Shown here piece by piece: positions 1 through 7,944 of a stretch of DNA of 64,000 nt. The stretch covers positions 1 to 64,000 of the forward strand of contig NZ_JAMBOB010000009.1 in NCBI RefSeq assembly GCF_023715415.1, written 5' to 3'. Both the position numbers and the translations under genes were made by a program. The first letter of the stretch is position 1; each line of letters begins with the position of its first letter. The stretch is from Neobacillus niacini (GTDB lineage Bacteria > Bacillota > Bacilli > Bacillales > Cytobacillaceae). The notes beneath the pieces were generated by a model. It was not told where the DNA came from. It did no database searches and was given only the letters and a program-made list of their open reading frames with translations.

Positions 1-289
1 AGAAGAGAGATTCATTTATATGGTTGTCTGTCAGTTGCTTATGGTATTTTTTTGAAATTTAATGCGTGAGGTGTATTTCCTATACGCAAAAATCGAAATT
101 TCTTACTTGACATAGTACGCTGTCACCACTCGGAGTTTGTCAGGATAACAGAAGTTTATAGATGGGAAATTGGTTTTCAGAAAACTAAGAAACAATGAGA
201 ACAGCGCCTTTTTTGAATAGATTTAATTCATATAAAAAACAATATAAATAGGAGGAATTCATCTTGAGTAAAAAGAGTGGATTATTGTC
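1..289. other. 5' intergenic region, nothing recognised
   Basis: No convincing gene is visible here. A TTGACA hexamer at 107-112 has no matching -10 box at normal spacing. A nine-codon TTG frame (264-293) follows an AGGAGG at 252-256, and its stop overlaps the ATG at 290. Confidence 0.4.
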
Positions 290-361
290 ATGAGTACACT
301 TGATTGGGTTAACCAAGGTTGCTTAGAAAAGGAATGTAGAATTCTAAAAAGGGAAAGATAG
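290..361 (+). CDS. possible 23-codon leader peptide
   Basis: A short frame begins MSTLDWVNQG and ends with a TAG that overlaps the AGGAGG of the next gene. Its ATG overlaps the stop of the nine-codon frame starting TTG at 264, which has its own Shine-Dalgarno sequence. The overlapping arrangement would allow translational coupling to the flavin reductase. I recognise no family; it may be a leader peptide or the remnant of a lost gene. Confidence 0.2.
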   Translation: MSTLDWVNQGCLEKECRILKRER

Positions 362-372
362 GAGGGGTTTTG

Positions 373-969
373 ATGGGATTTTTATCAAGACTATTTGGAA
401 GTTCAGCCGAAAAGGAGATTGATATCATGACAAACGAAAAATTAAAAATTGGGATTATTTTAGGAAGCACTCGTCAAGGACGTGTTAGTCCGCAAGTTGG
501 AGAATGGGTAAAAGGGATTGCTGATAAGCGTGGAGATGCTGATTATGAAATCGTTGATATCGCAGATTACAATCTGCCATTTTTAGGAACAACTGATGGT
601 TCAGAAGGTGGTCCTTGGAATGAAAAGCTCGCCAGCCTAGATGGTTTTGTTTTTATTGTTCAGGAATACAACCATAGCATAACAGGTGCTTTGAAAAATG
701 CCCTCGATTTTGCTAGAGAGAATTGGTACAACAAGTCCGCAGGAATCGTAAGTTATGGTTCAACTGGAGGCGCTCGTGCCGCAGAACATTTACGTGGAAT
801 CTGCGCAGAATTAAAAATTGCAGATGTACGGACACATCCAACCTTATCCTTATTTACTGATTTTGAAAATATGAGTGAATTTAAACCAGCTGAACTTCAC
901 CTTAATAACGTTAATGCTATGCTAGAAGAAGTAGTTGCTTGGGGTGGTGCATTAAAAACTTTGCGTTAA
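373..969 (+). CDS. NADPH-dependent FMN reductase / flavodoxin-fold oxidoreductase
   Basis: The protein belongs to the NADPH-dependent FMN reductase family. These cytosolic flavoproteins use NAD(P)H to reduce flavin, quinones or azo compounds. The flavodoxin-fold phosphate loop is visible as GIILGSTRQGR, followed by the family stretches QEYNHSITGALKNALD and SYGSTGGARAAEHLR. Two starts are possible. ATG 373 lies 5 bp after AGGAGGGG. ATG 427 lies 8 bp after AAAAGGAGAT and would remove an 18-residue amphipathic extension (MGFLSRLFG) that is not part of the fold; homologues usually start near 427. Its location beside Spx, MhqA-like and azoreductase genes fits a quinone-stress role. A terminator follows at 1045. 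Confidence 0.85.
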   Translation: MGFLSRLFGSSAEKEIDIMTNEKLKIGIILGSTRQGRVSPQVGEWVKGIADKRGDADYEIVDIADYNLPFLGTTDGSEGGPWNEKLASLDGFVFIVQEYNHSITGALKNALDFARENWYNKSAGIVSYGSTGGARAAEHLRGICAELKIADVRTHPTLSLFTDFENMSEFKPAELHLNNVNAMLEEVVAWGGALKTLR

Positions 970-1044
970 TCCATTGTAAATAAGTCGAATTTAAGAGGGA
1001 TAGGTTCCATTACTATCAAAAAAATTTAAAATGGATTATTAAAT

Positions 1045-1082
1045 GGCTATCAAATGCATCTACACATTGATAGCCGATTTTT
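1045..1082 (+). terminator. rho-independent terminator after the FMN reductase
   Basis: A perfect 9-bp stem (GGCTATCAA / TTGATAGCC) with a 13-nt loop is followed by a T-rich tract. An open frame starting at 1043 begins inside this hairpin. Confidence 0.8.
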
Positions 1083-1246
1083 TTGTACATAGAAATATTG
1101 GTCATTTTCATGGTACAAAAGCGAATCATGGAACAGATTTTGAACCTGAATATATTGCACTTTACGTGCAAGTTGGAAAAGCATACGGGGGTTTATTATT
1201 TTATCATTTGCGGTTGACTTATGGAGAAGATGATATATAATAAAAT

Positions 1247-1264
1247 TATCTTTAATTCGAGATA
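1247..1264 (+). promoter_or_regulatory. MhqR-type operator upstream of spx
   Basis: The 18-mer TATCTTTAATTCGAGATA matches the B. subtilis MhqR box (TATCTCGAATTCGAGATA, recalled from the literature) at 16 of 18 positions. A second partial copy (AATTCGAAATAT) follows at about 1270. It lies about 90 bp upstream of the spx start. Confidence 0.6.
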
Positions 1265-1351
1265 TTGTAATTCGAAATATGATGATTTGAGAAAAAGGGA
1301 AGCCAATTTGATATCAATCAAACTGACTAAAAACATTAAGGAGTGGTAATA

Positions 1352-1756
1352 ATGCTAACTTTATATATATCACCTAGTTGTGCTTCATGCCGAAAGGCAA
1401 AAGCTTGGTTTGATGAACATCATATTCCTTACAAAGAAAGAAATATCCTTTCTGAAAAGCTTACATTAGATGAGATTAAGAATATCCTTCATTTTACAGA
1501 AGAGGGAACAGATGAAATTATCTCAACTAAGTCCAAAGCATTTCAGAAGTTAAATATAAATATCGATTCTCTTTCTCTTAGAGAATTATATACAATTATC
1601 GAAGAAAATCCTGGGCTATTAAGAAGACCCTTGATTCTTGATGAAAAAAGATTACAAGTTGGGTTTCATGAAGAAGAGATACGAAGCTTCTTGCCGCGTA
1701 ATATGCGTGTATTCCAACTAGATGAAGTTTATAACTTAATGGAAGAAGTACATTAA
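1352..1756 (+). CDS. spx: Spx-family global redox regulator
   Basis: This 134-residue ArsC/Spx-fold protein is predicted to bind the RNA polymerase alpha subunit C-terminal domain and redirect transcription under thiol stress. The redox switch CxxC is present at Cys10-Cys13, Gly52 (needed for alpha contact in B. subtilis Spx) is conserved, and the RRP motif with Arg92 is present, so it looks functional rather than a plain arsenate reductase. ATG 1352 is chosen because AAGGAG at 1338-1343 is well spaced; a GTG at 1343 overlaps it. It is probably one of several Spx paralogues. The MhqR-type box upstream suggests induction by quinones or electrophiles together with its neighbours. Confidence 0.88.
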   Translation: MLTLYISPSCASCRKAKAWFDEHHIPYKERNILSEKLTLDEIKNILHFTEEGTDEIISTKSKAFQKLNINIDSLSLRELYTIIEENPGLLRRPLILDEKRLQVGFHEEEIRSFLPRNMRVFQLDEVYNLMEEVH

Positions 1757-1802
1757 ATTCTATGGTAGGAAGAGATGCTGGTGAAATATTTTTTTAAATA
1801 AA

Positions 1803-1820
1803 TATCTCGAAATCGAGATA
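1803..1820 (+). promoter_or_regulatory. MhqR-type operator upstream of mhqA
   Basis: The perfect inverted repeat TATCTCGA-AA-TCGAGATA differs by one base from the known B. subtilis MhqR box. It ends 54 bp before the start of the dioxygenase gene. Confidence 0.75.
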
Positions 1821-1874
1821 AAATAATATAAACAATTAATAGACATCATAATTTAAAAAGGAGTGTGTAATAAA

Positions 1875-2813
1875 ATGAGTAAGAAAACAATGGGTATTCA
1901 TCATATTACTGCTATTGTAGGTCATCCACAGGAGAATGTTGATTTTTATGCAGGCATTTTAGGATTGCGCTTAGTAAAACAAACGGTAAACTTTGATGAC
2001 CCTGGCACGTATCACCTTTATTTCGGCGATGAAGGTGGGAAACCTGGAACCATCATTACATTTTTCCCTTGGGCTGGAGCTCGTCAGGGTACAATCGGTG
2101 GCGGCCAAGTAGGAGTTACCTCATATGTTGTTCCTAAGGGTGCCATGGGATTTTGGGAAAATAGATTAGAAACGTTCAAAGTACCTTTCACTAAAATGGA
2201 ACGATTCGGCGAGCAATATTTGGAATTCGATGATCCACACGGTCTTCACCTTGAAATTGTTGAAAGGGAAGAAGGCGAAGTGAATAATTGGAACTTTAGC
2301 GGGGTAACACCCAATGTAGCCATCAAAGGATTTGGCGGAGCCACACTATTATCAACACAGCCTAATAAAACAGCCGATTTGTTAGAAAAAGTTATGGGAC
2401 TTGAATTCGTAGGAAAAGAAGGAGATTTCACCCGTTACCGTTCCTCAAGCGATATCGGAAATGTCATTGACCTAAAATTATCGTCGATTGTGCGCGGAAG
2501 AATGGGTGTGGGAACCGTACATCACATCGCTTGGCGTGCTAGTGATGACCAAGATCAATTGGAATGGCAAAAGTATGTGGCAGCCAATGGTTATGGTGTC
2601 ACTCCAGTACAGGATCGAAATTACTTTAATGCAATTTATTTTAGAGAACATGGGGAAATCTTATTTGAAATTGCTACGGATCCTCCAGGCTTTGCCCATG
2701 ATGAATCCGTAGCGACAATGGGTGAAAAATTAATGCTGCCTGCACAATATGAACCACATAGAGAACAAATTGAACGAGGGTTACTGCCTTACAAAGTTAG
2801 AGAATTAGACTAA
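1875..2813 (+). CDS. mhqA: MhqA/MhqO-type ring-cleaving dioxygenase (VOC fold)
   Basis: This 312-residue protein contains two vicinal-oxygen-chelate modules typical of the MhqA/MhqE/MhqO dioxygenases induced by methylhydroquinone and catechol in Bacillus. Metal-ligand candidates are visible in GIHHITAIVG (module 1, residues 7-16), DPHGLHLEIVE, VHHIAWRA (module 2) and GEILFEIATD near the C-terminus. ATG 1875 follows AAAAAGGAGTG. The GTG 12 bp upstream lies inside the Shine-Dalgarno region and is unlikely to be used. The downstream flavin reductase starts 23 bp after its stop, so the two are probably one operon under the operator at 1803. The natural substrate is not known from sequence. Confidence 0.87.
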   Translation: MSKKTMGIHHITAIVGHPQENVDFYAGILGLRLVKQTVNFDDPGTYHLYFGDEGGKPGTIITFFPWAGARQGTIGGGQVGVTSYVVPKGAMGFWENRLETFKVPFTKMERFGEQYLEFDDPHGLHLEIVEREEGEVNNWNFSGVTPNVAIKGFGGATLLSTQPNKTADLLEKVMGLEFVGKEGDFTRYRSSSDIGNVIDLKLSSIVRGRMGVGTVHHIAWRASDDQDQLEWQKYVAANGYGVTPVQDRNYFNAIYFREHGEILFEIATDPPGFAHDESVATMGEKLMLPAQYEPHREQIERGLLPYKVRELD

Positions 2814-2836
2814 TTATACGAAAAGGAGTGAAGTCA

Positions 2837-3445
2837 TTGCTTTCAATCGATCCAGCTTCATTGTCTGAAAGAGAAAATTATAAATTTCTAATCGGCAGTA
2901 TTATTCCTAGACCGATAGCTTTTGTTACCACGCTTTCGAAGGATGGAATTTTAAATGGTGCACCTTTTAGTTACTTTACTATTGTTTCGTCGAACCCCCC
3001 GATGATTTCGTTATCGATACAACGTTCAGCTGGGAGACAAAAGGATACTGTTAGAAATATCATTGAGTCAAAGCAATTTGTGGTCCACATTGTTGACGAA
3101 AACAACGTTGAAAAAATAAATAAGACGGCTGCTAGTCTTCCTCCAGATCAAAGTGAAGTTGAGTTAGCAAATTTAACACCAGTTGATAGTGTAAAGATTT
3201 CTGTACCAGGTGTAAAAGAAGCTAAAATTCGATTGGAATGCCTTTTAGAGCATTCCATTGAATTGGGCGGTTCAGATTCACCAGGATGTGATCATTTCAT
3301 TGGGAGAATTGTTCATTTTCATATTGAAAGCAACATTTATGAAAAAGGAAGAATTGATTCTAGGGGATTAGCAGCAGTGAGCCGATTGGCTGGGAATAAT
3401 TACGCAAAAATCGGTGAGATTTTTGAAATAGAAAGACCTAAATAA
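2837..3445 (+). CDS. flavin reductase-like (PNPOx split-barrel) protein
   Basis: This is a flavin-reductase-like split-barrel protein of about 202 residues (YwrF-like). The characteristic N-terminal segment IIPRPIAFVTTLSKDG is followed by NGAPFSYFTIVSSNPPMISL, which forms the FMN site in the family. It probably supplies or uses reduced FMN next to the dioxygenase. TTG 2837 is preferred because AAAAGGAG lies 8 bp upstream, while GTG 2828 overlaps that sequence. It is cotranscribed with mhqA and closed by the terminator at 3542. Confidence 0.82.
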   Translation: MLSIDPASLSERENYKFLIGSIIPRPIAFVTTLSKDGILNGAPFSYFTIVSSNPPMISLSIQRSAGRQKDTVRNIIESKQFVVHIVDENNVEKINKTAASLPPDQSEVELANLTPVDSVKISVPGVKEAKIRLECLLEHSIELGGSDSPGCDHFIGRIVHFHIESNIYEKGRIDSRGLAAVSRLAGNNYAKIGEIFEIERPK

Positions 3446-3449
3446 ACTA

Positions 3450-3490
3450 TGTGACCACTTTGATGAAATTCTTATTTGGTATTGGTCACA
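3450..3490. repeat. inverted repeat TGTGACCA...TGGTCACA
   Basis: Perfect 8-bp arms at 3450-3457 and 3483-3490 are separated by 25 bp just after the flavin reductase stop. There is no T-run, so this is not a standard terminator. Its function is unknown. Confidence 0.4.
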
Positions 3491-3541
3491 AGGCACTTGA
3501 AAATTCATAAATTAACTATATTACACAATATAAATATAATT

Positions 3542-3576
3542 AGTCTGAGGGGATTATCATTCCACAGACTTTTTTA
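3542..3576 (+). terminator. rho-independent terminator after mhqA operon
   Basis: AGTCTG at 3542-3547 pairs with CAGACT at 3565-3570, with additional GG/CC pairing inside, and is followed by a T-run. Confidence 0.7.
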
Positions 3577-3634
3577 TTAGCTATTTTATATAAAACAGGA
3601 AATAACTACTATGGACAGGAATACTAGATTAATA

Positions 3635-3652
3635 TATTATTAATTCGAGATA
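3635..3652 (+). promoter_or_regulatory. MhqR-type operator (one good half) upstream of azoR
   Basis: The 18-mer TATTATTAATTCGAGATA carries a perfect right half (AATTCGAGATA) of the MhqR box and a degenerate left half (14 of 18 positions overall). It lies 50 bp before the azoreductase start. Confidence 0.5.
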
Positions 3653-3701
3653 TATGATTTAAAAATAATGATATTAAATATAAAAAGGAGATTTAAATAT
3701 A

Positions 3702-4334
3702 ATGAATGTATTAGTTGTTAAAGCAAACAATCGTCCAGCTTCAGAGGCTGTATCAAGTAAAATGTATGAAACTTTTATGGAGAACTTAGAAGGTGCGAAT
3801 GTCACAACTTTCGATGTTTTCGCTGAAGATATGCCTTATTTCGGCCAAGATTTATTTAACGCTTTCGGTAAAGTAGAATCAGGTGAAGAAATGACGGATT
3901 TAGAAAAACGACTTCTTGCTGCAAAGCAAAAAGCAATGGATGCTCTTACAGCAGCTGATTTGGTTGTATTCGCATTCCCATTATGGAACTTAACAATCCC
4001 AGCACCATTACAAACATTCATTGATTATGTATACCAAGCTGGTTTTACATTTAAATACGATGAAAATGGTCAAGCAGTACAATTAATGACACACAAAAAA
4101 GCGATTATCCTAAGTGCACGCGGCGGCGTTTACTCAACACCGGAAGCAGCACCAATGGAAATGTCCGCAACTTATATTAAAAATGTGGTTGGCGGTGTAT
4201 TCGGTATGGAAATCATTGACGAAGTTATTATTGAAGGTCATGCTGCAATGCCAACTCAAGCTGAAACGATTATTGCTGAAGGTTTAGAAAAAGTAAAACA
4301 AGCAGCAAAGAAATTATCACCAGTAGCTGTCTAA
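3702..4334 (+). CDS. azoR: FMN-dependent NADH-azoreductase
   Basis: This 210-residue flavodoxin-fold azoreductase/quinone reductase resembles B. subtilis AzoR1/AzoR2. It would carry out two-electron reduction of azo dyes and quinones with NADH. Visible features are the N-terminal VLVVKANNRPASEAVSSK phosphate loop, the FPLWNLTIPAPLQTFIDY flavin segment and the ARGG(V)Y loop. ATG 3702 follows AAAAGGAG. AzoR2 belongs to the MhqR regulon in B. subtilis, which matches the half-operator here. It is terminated by the hairpin at 4352. Confidence 0.9.
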   Translation: MNVLVVKANNRPASEAVSSKMYETFMENLEGANVTTFDVFAEDMPYFGQDLFNAFGKVESGEEMTDLEKRLLAAKQKAMDALTAADLVVFAFPLWNLTIPAPLQTFIDYVYQAGFTFKYDENGQAVQLMTHKKAIILSARGGVYSTPEAAPMEMSATYIKNVVGGVFGMEIIDEVIIEGHAAMPTQAETIIAEGLEKVKQAAKKLSPVAV

Positions 4335-4351
4335 TAGTGAAGAAACAAAGA

Positions 4352-4388
4352 GAAAGGCGCTTGGATATATTCCAGCGCCTTTCTTTTT
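4352..4388. terminator. bidirectional terminator between azoR and iclR
   Basis: GAAAGGCGCT pairs with AGCGCCTTTC, with CTTTTTAT on the + side. It serves two convergent genes. Confidence 0.8.
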
Positions 4389-4393
4389 ATCTT

Positions 4394-5158
4394 CTACGCA
4401 AAGTGTCGATTAATATTTTGACATGTTTTGATAAGGGCAGAAACCAGCTTTTCCTCATTCCCATAAAATCGTGTAGATGGGAGCGGAATGGAGATGGCAC
4501 TCCGATTTTCCATTCGATCTACTACAACAGCCCCAACTGCACATACTCCTTCAATATGCTCTTCTCTTGAAAAAGAAACCCCCTCTTTACGGACCACGTC
4601 TAACTCCTTCATTAGTTCATCCCGATTTGTAATGGTTTTATCCGTATACCGTTTAAGCTGTTCCGGTAGAAGGTTTTCAACCTCCGTTATGGGCAGTGAA
4701 GCAAGTATTGCTTTTCCGTTTGCTGTGCAATGCAATGGAAAAGAGGCACCAGGCTGTGATGTTGCTTGCAGGGGATGTGCCGCAATGATTTGATCAACAA
4801 ACAGAACCTTACCGTTATCTAATATTGAAAGGTCGACTGTTTCATTAATCATAGTAGAAAGCTGGATTAAAAATGGTCGCAATTCTTCCCTTAAATCAGT
4901 ATGTACAGCCCCAGCAAGCCTCGCAATCTCAGGGCCAAGGCGAAAGCCGCTGTTAGTAGAAGCTGCTGTAACTAGGTTTTCTTGCTCTAATGCAGCTACT
5001 ATTCGTTGGACCGTTGACCGAGCCAGGTCTACTTCATTTGAAATCTGTGAAAGGCTTAATCCTTTTGGATGCTCTCTAAGCGTCCGTAGTATTTTAGCGG
5101 CACGCGTAATAACTTGGATACCAGATGTTTTATTTTGATTTTGATCAATGTCGTTCAA
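4394..5158 (-). CDS. IclR-family transcriptional regulator
   Basis: The protein has about 254 residues. An N-terminal winged helix-turn-helix (GIQVITRAAKILRTLREH ... LSLSQISNEVDLARSTVQRI) is followed by the IclR effector-binding domain (GLRLAP-like GFRLGPEIARLAG; CTANGKAILASLP; GVCAVGAVVVD). TTG 5158 is chosen because GGAGG lies 6 bp upstream; the ATG at 5182 has a much weaker ribosome site. It is divergent from the Gfo/Idh dehydrogenase gene, and the palindrome at 5315-5354 between them recurs at 9046 and 11528. It is therefore the best candidate to bind those sites, probably as a repressor relieved by a small-molecule ligand that I cannot identify. Confidence 0.9.
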   Translation of the reverse strand: MNDIDQNQNKTSGIQVITRAAKILRTLREHPKGLSLSQISNEVDLARSTVQRIVAALEQENLVTAASTNSGFRLGPEIARLAGAVHTDLREELRPFLIQLSTMINETVDLSILDNGKVLFVDQIIAAHPLQATSQPGASFPLHCTANGKAILASLPITEVENLLPEQLKRYTDKTITNRDELMKELDVVRKEGVSFSREEHIEGVCAVGAVVVDRMENRSAISIPLPSTRFYGNEEKLVSALIKTCQNINRHFA

Positions 5159-5280
5159 GATTATCCTCCATCCTTTAACCAATCATTTATATAAAGTTTT
5201 AATCATAAAATTTCTATTGTGAGTAAATACAGGCAAGCCTTACATCTCTTTATAATAACAAAAATTTGAAGAAAGAATAA

Positions 5281-5310
5281 TTGACAGGTTCTTTTATTAT
5301 AAATTATACT
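5281..5310 (+). promoter_or_regulatory. sigma-A promoter of the Gfo/Idh dehydrogenase gene
   Basis: TTGACA at 5281-5286 and TATACT at 5305-5310 are separated by 18 bp. The predicted start of transcription falls inside the palindromic operator. Confidence 0.7.
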
Positions 5311-5314
5311 ATAA

Positions 5315-5354
5315 TTAACCACGATACGATACAACTGTATCGCATTATGGTTAT
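5315..5354. promoter_or_regulatory. IclR-type operator, site A
   Basis: Two 19-bp arms flank a 2-bp centre. The left half TTAACCACGATACGATACA and the inverted right half differ at only a few positions. Half-sites of the same pattern (TTAACCAnnATnCGATACA) recur at sites B (9046) and C (11528). Confidence 0.65.
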
Positions 5355-5439
5355 TACTTGCAATTATGCCTTTGTAAAACATAAGGATATTAATAGATGT
5401 TTCCGAAAATAATAAGCTAGTTTGAGGGAGACGGTTGAA

Positions 5440-6495
5440 ATGAAAAAGGAATTCGGGTTTGCGATTGTCGGAGCAGGCCTTATTAGTACCACTCATTTTG
5501 AGCAAATTTCAGCAATTGAGGGAGCAAAAGTAGTTGCTGTATATTCCCGAAAGGAAGAAAAGGCAAAATCACTTGCGGAAAAGGCAGGTGCAGATTGGTA
5601 TACAGATTATCAAGAAATGCTAAAGAGAAAAGAGATAGATATTGTATCGATTATTACTCCAAGCGGCACGCATGCTGACATGGCGATAGAGGCTGCAAGG
5701 GCAGGAAAGCATGTAATTGTTGAAAAACCAATGGATATCTCTCTTGAGAAGGCACAGCAAATGATTGATGTATGCCGCGAAAATCATGTGAAATTAAGTA
5801 TTATTTCTCAACACCGGTTTGATCCACCAGCTGTGAAAATTAAAGGAGAGATAGATTCAGGACGATTTGGGAAAATGGTATTAGGGCAAGCTGCAGTGAA
5901 TTGGTATCGCCCTCAAAGCTACTTTGATAATAGTAAATGGCGAGGGACAATAGAAATGGATGGGGGCGGTGTATTAATTAATCAGGCTATTCATACCATC
6001 GATTTGTTTCAGTACTTCATGGGAGAGGTCGAAAGTGTTTTTGCACATACGGCAATATTAGCTCATGAAAGAATTGAAGTGGAGGATGTGGCTGTTGCCA
6101 CAGTGAAATTTAAAAATGGCGGATTAGGAACCATTGTAGCTACTACAGCCGCATATCCAGGTCTGTCTGCACGCATAGAGCTTATCGGAACCACTGGAAC
6201 AGCAGTGATTGAGAATGATCAATTAATGAAGCATTATCTACGAAATCCAACTAATGAGAGTGAAGCTATCAACTTAGCTGTTCATCATGGGGGAGATCAC
6301 AATCATGCGTCTGTTAACCCAGCAGCACTTGATGGTACATCGCATCGCTTACAGTTTATCGATATGATAAATGCCATTCAAGAAGATAGAGAACCGCTTG
6401 TGAATGGGGAAGAAGGTTTAAAACCACTAAAAATCATATTAGCTATTTATCAATCTGCACGGACAGGTCAACCTATAAAAATAGCCGATCTTTAA
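5440..6495 (+). CDS. Gfo/Idh/MocA-family oxidoreductase
   Basis: This is an NAD(P)-dependent dehydrogenase of 351 residues, related to sugar and inositol dehydrogenases. The N-terminal Rossmann loop is IVGAGLIS. The EKP motif (VIVEKPMDISLEKAQ) carries the catalytic lysine, and DGGGVLINQAIHTIDLFQYF is the classic second-domain motif with the active-site Asp/His. ATG 5440 follows GAGGGAG by 9 bp. A strong promoter with an operator over its start site lies upstream, and the divergent IclR regulator is the likely controller. The substrate (a sugar, cyclitol or related diol) cannot be read from sequence. Confidence 0.88.
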   Translation: MKKEFGFAIVGAGLISTTHFEQISAIEGAKVVAVYSRKEEKAKSLAEKAGADWYTDYQEMLKRKEIDIVSIITPSGTHADMAIEAARAGKHVIVEKPMDISLEKAQQMIDVCRENHVKLSIISQHRFDPPAVKIKGEIDSGRFGKMVLGQAAVNWYRPQSYFDNSKWRGTIEMDGGGVLINQAIHTIDLFQYFMGEVESVFAHTAILAHERIEVEDVAVATVKFKNGGLGTIVATTAAYPGLSARIELIGTTGTAVIENDQLMKHYLRNPTNESEAINLAVHHGGDHNHASVNPAALDGTSHRLQFIDMINAIQEDREPLVNGEEGLKPLKIILAIYQSARTGQPIKIADL

Positions 6496-6729
6496 CAGAT
6501 AATAGAGCTTGCTGAAGCCGTAATGGAAACCTCCGCTTGCAGGAGCTTATGGACATATCGCAAATTTGATTCAGAGCAATGGTGATTAAAATAAAAATAC
6601 AGAAAGACCTCTCCATAAATTAGTAACGGGTTTACTTGTGAGGTGCAAAACGTTAAATCGCAGACCTAATCAAATAGCAAATCACATAAATTTCACAGTA
6701 AAATCCACAGTATAAATGCACAATCAAAA
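6496..6729. other. non-coding gap holding one arm of a long-range inverted repeat
   Basis: No gene is visible. The 30-bp arm at 6623-6652 (GTAACGGG...GTGCAAAACG) is inverted at 8856-8885. Confidence 0.5.
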
Positions 6730-6731
6730 AT

Positions 6732-6764
6732 GCTTAGAAATGAAAATTTCTCTAAGCCTTTTTG
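6732..6764. terminator. bidirectional terminator between Gfo/Idh gene and kinase gene
   Basis: GCTTAGA at 6732-6738 pairs with TCTAAGC at 6751-6757. T-runs follow in both directions. Confidence 0.7.
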
Positions 6765-6831
6765 AATTTTCTTTTTTTCACTAAACCACCCTTTTAGTTT
6801 AAGTGTTCTACTTCACAAACTTGATTTACAT

Positions 6832-7425
6832 TTAATTCCGAAATACTAAATCGGCTTGTTTTTTTGGAAATTCAGTCTCCAAATAATACTCTTCTGCTTT
6901 CCAATATCTGTTTCTAAATTTTTCAATATTATTCTGTGTAACATCACTCTCACGATTAAATCTTTTTTCTCTCGGACAATCCAAATAAATCATATAATCG
7001 TAAAAACTTCTCCACTCTCTTCGTTGTAGGAATACTCCTTCTATAATAATAAGACAAGTATCTGGTACTTTAACTACCAAGAGATTTTGTGTATCTGAGT
7101 GATTATCATAAGTTAGCAAGTTAAGTTCTTTATCCGTCTTTATTGGTTTGAACAAATTATCTTTTAACCACTCTACATCCCATTGTAAATGATAATATTC
7201 ATACCACTCTTCATAAGCAGTGTTGTAACGTCTTTTTCTCTCAACAATGTAGTCGTCTATATGAAAAATGTAAACTAAAACGTTTTTTTCTTGAAGAAAC
7301 CGTTTAACTTTTTTTACAAATGTTGTTTTCCCAGAACGACTTAATCCGTCTATTCCAAGAACAAGTCTTTGACCTTTTTTAACTTTTGGAATTTTTTTAA
7401 ATATATTAAGTATTTTATCTTCCAA
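6832..7425 (-). CDS. uridine kinase-like P-loop NTPase
   Basis: This protein of about 197 residues has the Walker A motif GIDGLSRSGKTT near residue 25 and a DDY segment (FHIDDYIVERKRR) typical of uridine/phosphoribulokinase-like kinases. The EGVFLQRREWRSFYDYMIYLDC stretch matches the strand-lid region of that family. TTG 7425 is preferred because AGGTGG lies 6 bp upstream. The ATG at 7467 has only an adjacent AAGG. It is likely a nucleoside or small-alcohol kinase, with unknown substrate. It lies inside the 6623-8885 inverted repeat pair. Confidence 0.72.
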   Translation of the reverse strand: MEDKILNIFKKIPKVKKGQRLVLGIDGLSRSGKTTFVKKVKRFLQEKNVLVYIFHIDDYIVERKRRYNTAYEEWYEYYHLQWDVEWLKDNLFKPIKTDKELNLLTYDNHSDTQNLLVVKVPDTCLIIIEGVFLQRREWRSFYDYMIYLDCPREKRFNRESDVTQNNIEKFRNRYWKAEEYYLETEFPKKQADLVFRN

Positions 7426-7559
7426 GCCAATCCACCTCTCTAATTTAACTTCGATTAATGTTAACATCCTTATTTAACTGCACCTTCAACAAGAAAAAAG
7501 TTCTGCGATTAGCTTTATCGTCTGAACTTAAGCATTTGTTGGTTAAACAAGAAAAGTCG

Positions 7560-7918
7560 TTATTGTTCATTTTCCCTTCCTTCTCTTTCCCAATTTTCAG
7601 TTGTTCTTTTGAAATTTGTTTCACTCAAAGATACCCATACATCCCATATAAACGGTCCTTCGCCGTCTATTACAGGTATTTCAATACGCTGGTATAAAAA
7701 ATATTGATTAGGCCCAAGGATTTGTATTTGATATGGATCCTCTTTTGTTTCAAATTTCAAAATGGATAAGTTTCCAAGCTTTTCAGAGAACTGTCTTCGA
7801 CTGATAAACCCTATAGCAATAATGGATACATTCCCTGTTAAATACCGCTCGACTAGTCCATTGGTACTTCCACTAAAACCTATACAAATGGTCCTTCCAA
7901 AGAATAAGATAATTTATT
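7560..7918 (-). pseudogene. DUF2199-domain gene remnant
   Basis: The segment encoded by 7560-7760 (QYFLYQRIEIPVIDGEG, FIWDVWVSLSETNFKR) matches the core of DUF2199 proteins, but a stop follows shortly after, removing the usual C-terminal half. Upstream the same frame stays open to tandem stop codons near 7914. It encodes a sequence (YLTGNVSIIAIGFISRRQ) that does not resemble the normal Cys-rich DUF2199 N-terminus. No credible start with a ribosome site is seen for a full-length protein, so it looks truncated at both ends. A short expressed peptide from TTG 7760 cannot be excluded. Confidence 0.55.
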
Positions 7919-7944
7919 AGTAATAAAGGAAGGAAGATAAATTT

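Noticed and set aside
1043-1240. 65-codon open frame after the FMN reductase
   Set aside because: Its start codon lies inside a clear rho-independent terminator hairpin and there is no ribosome site. The second half might be a decayed gene end, but I recognise nothing in it.
5203-5505. minus-strand 100-codon frame across the IclR/Gfo-Idh gap
   Set aside because: It covers the promoter and operator of the dehydrogenase gene and has no ribosome site.
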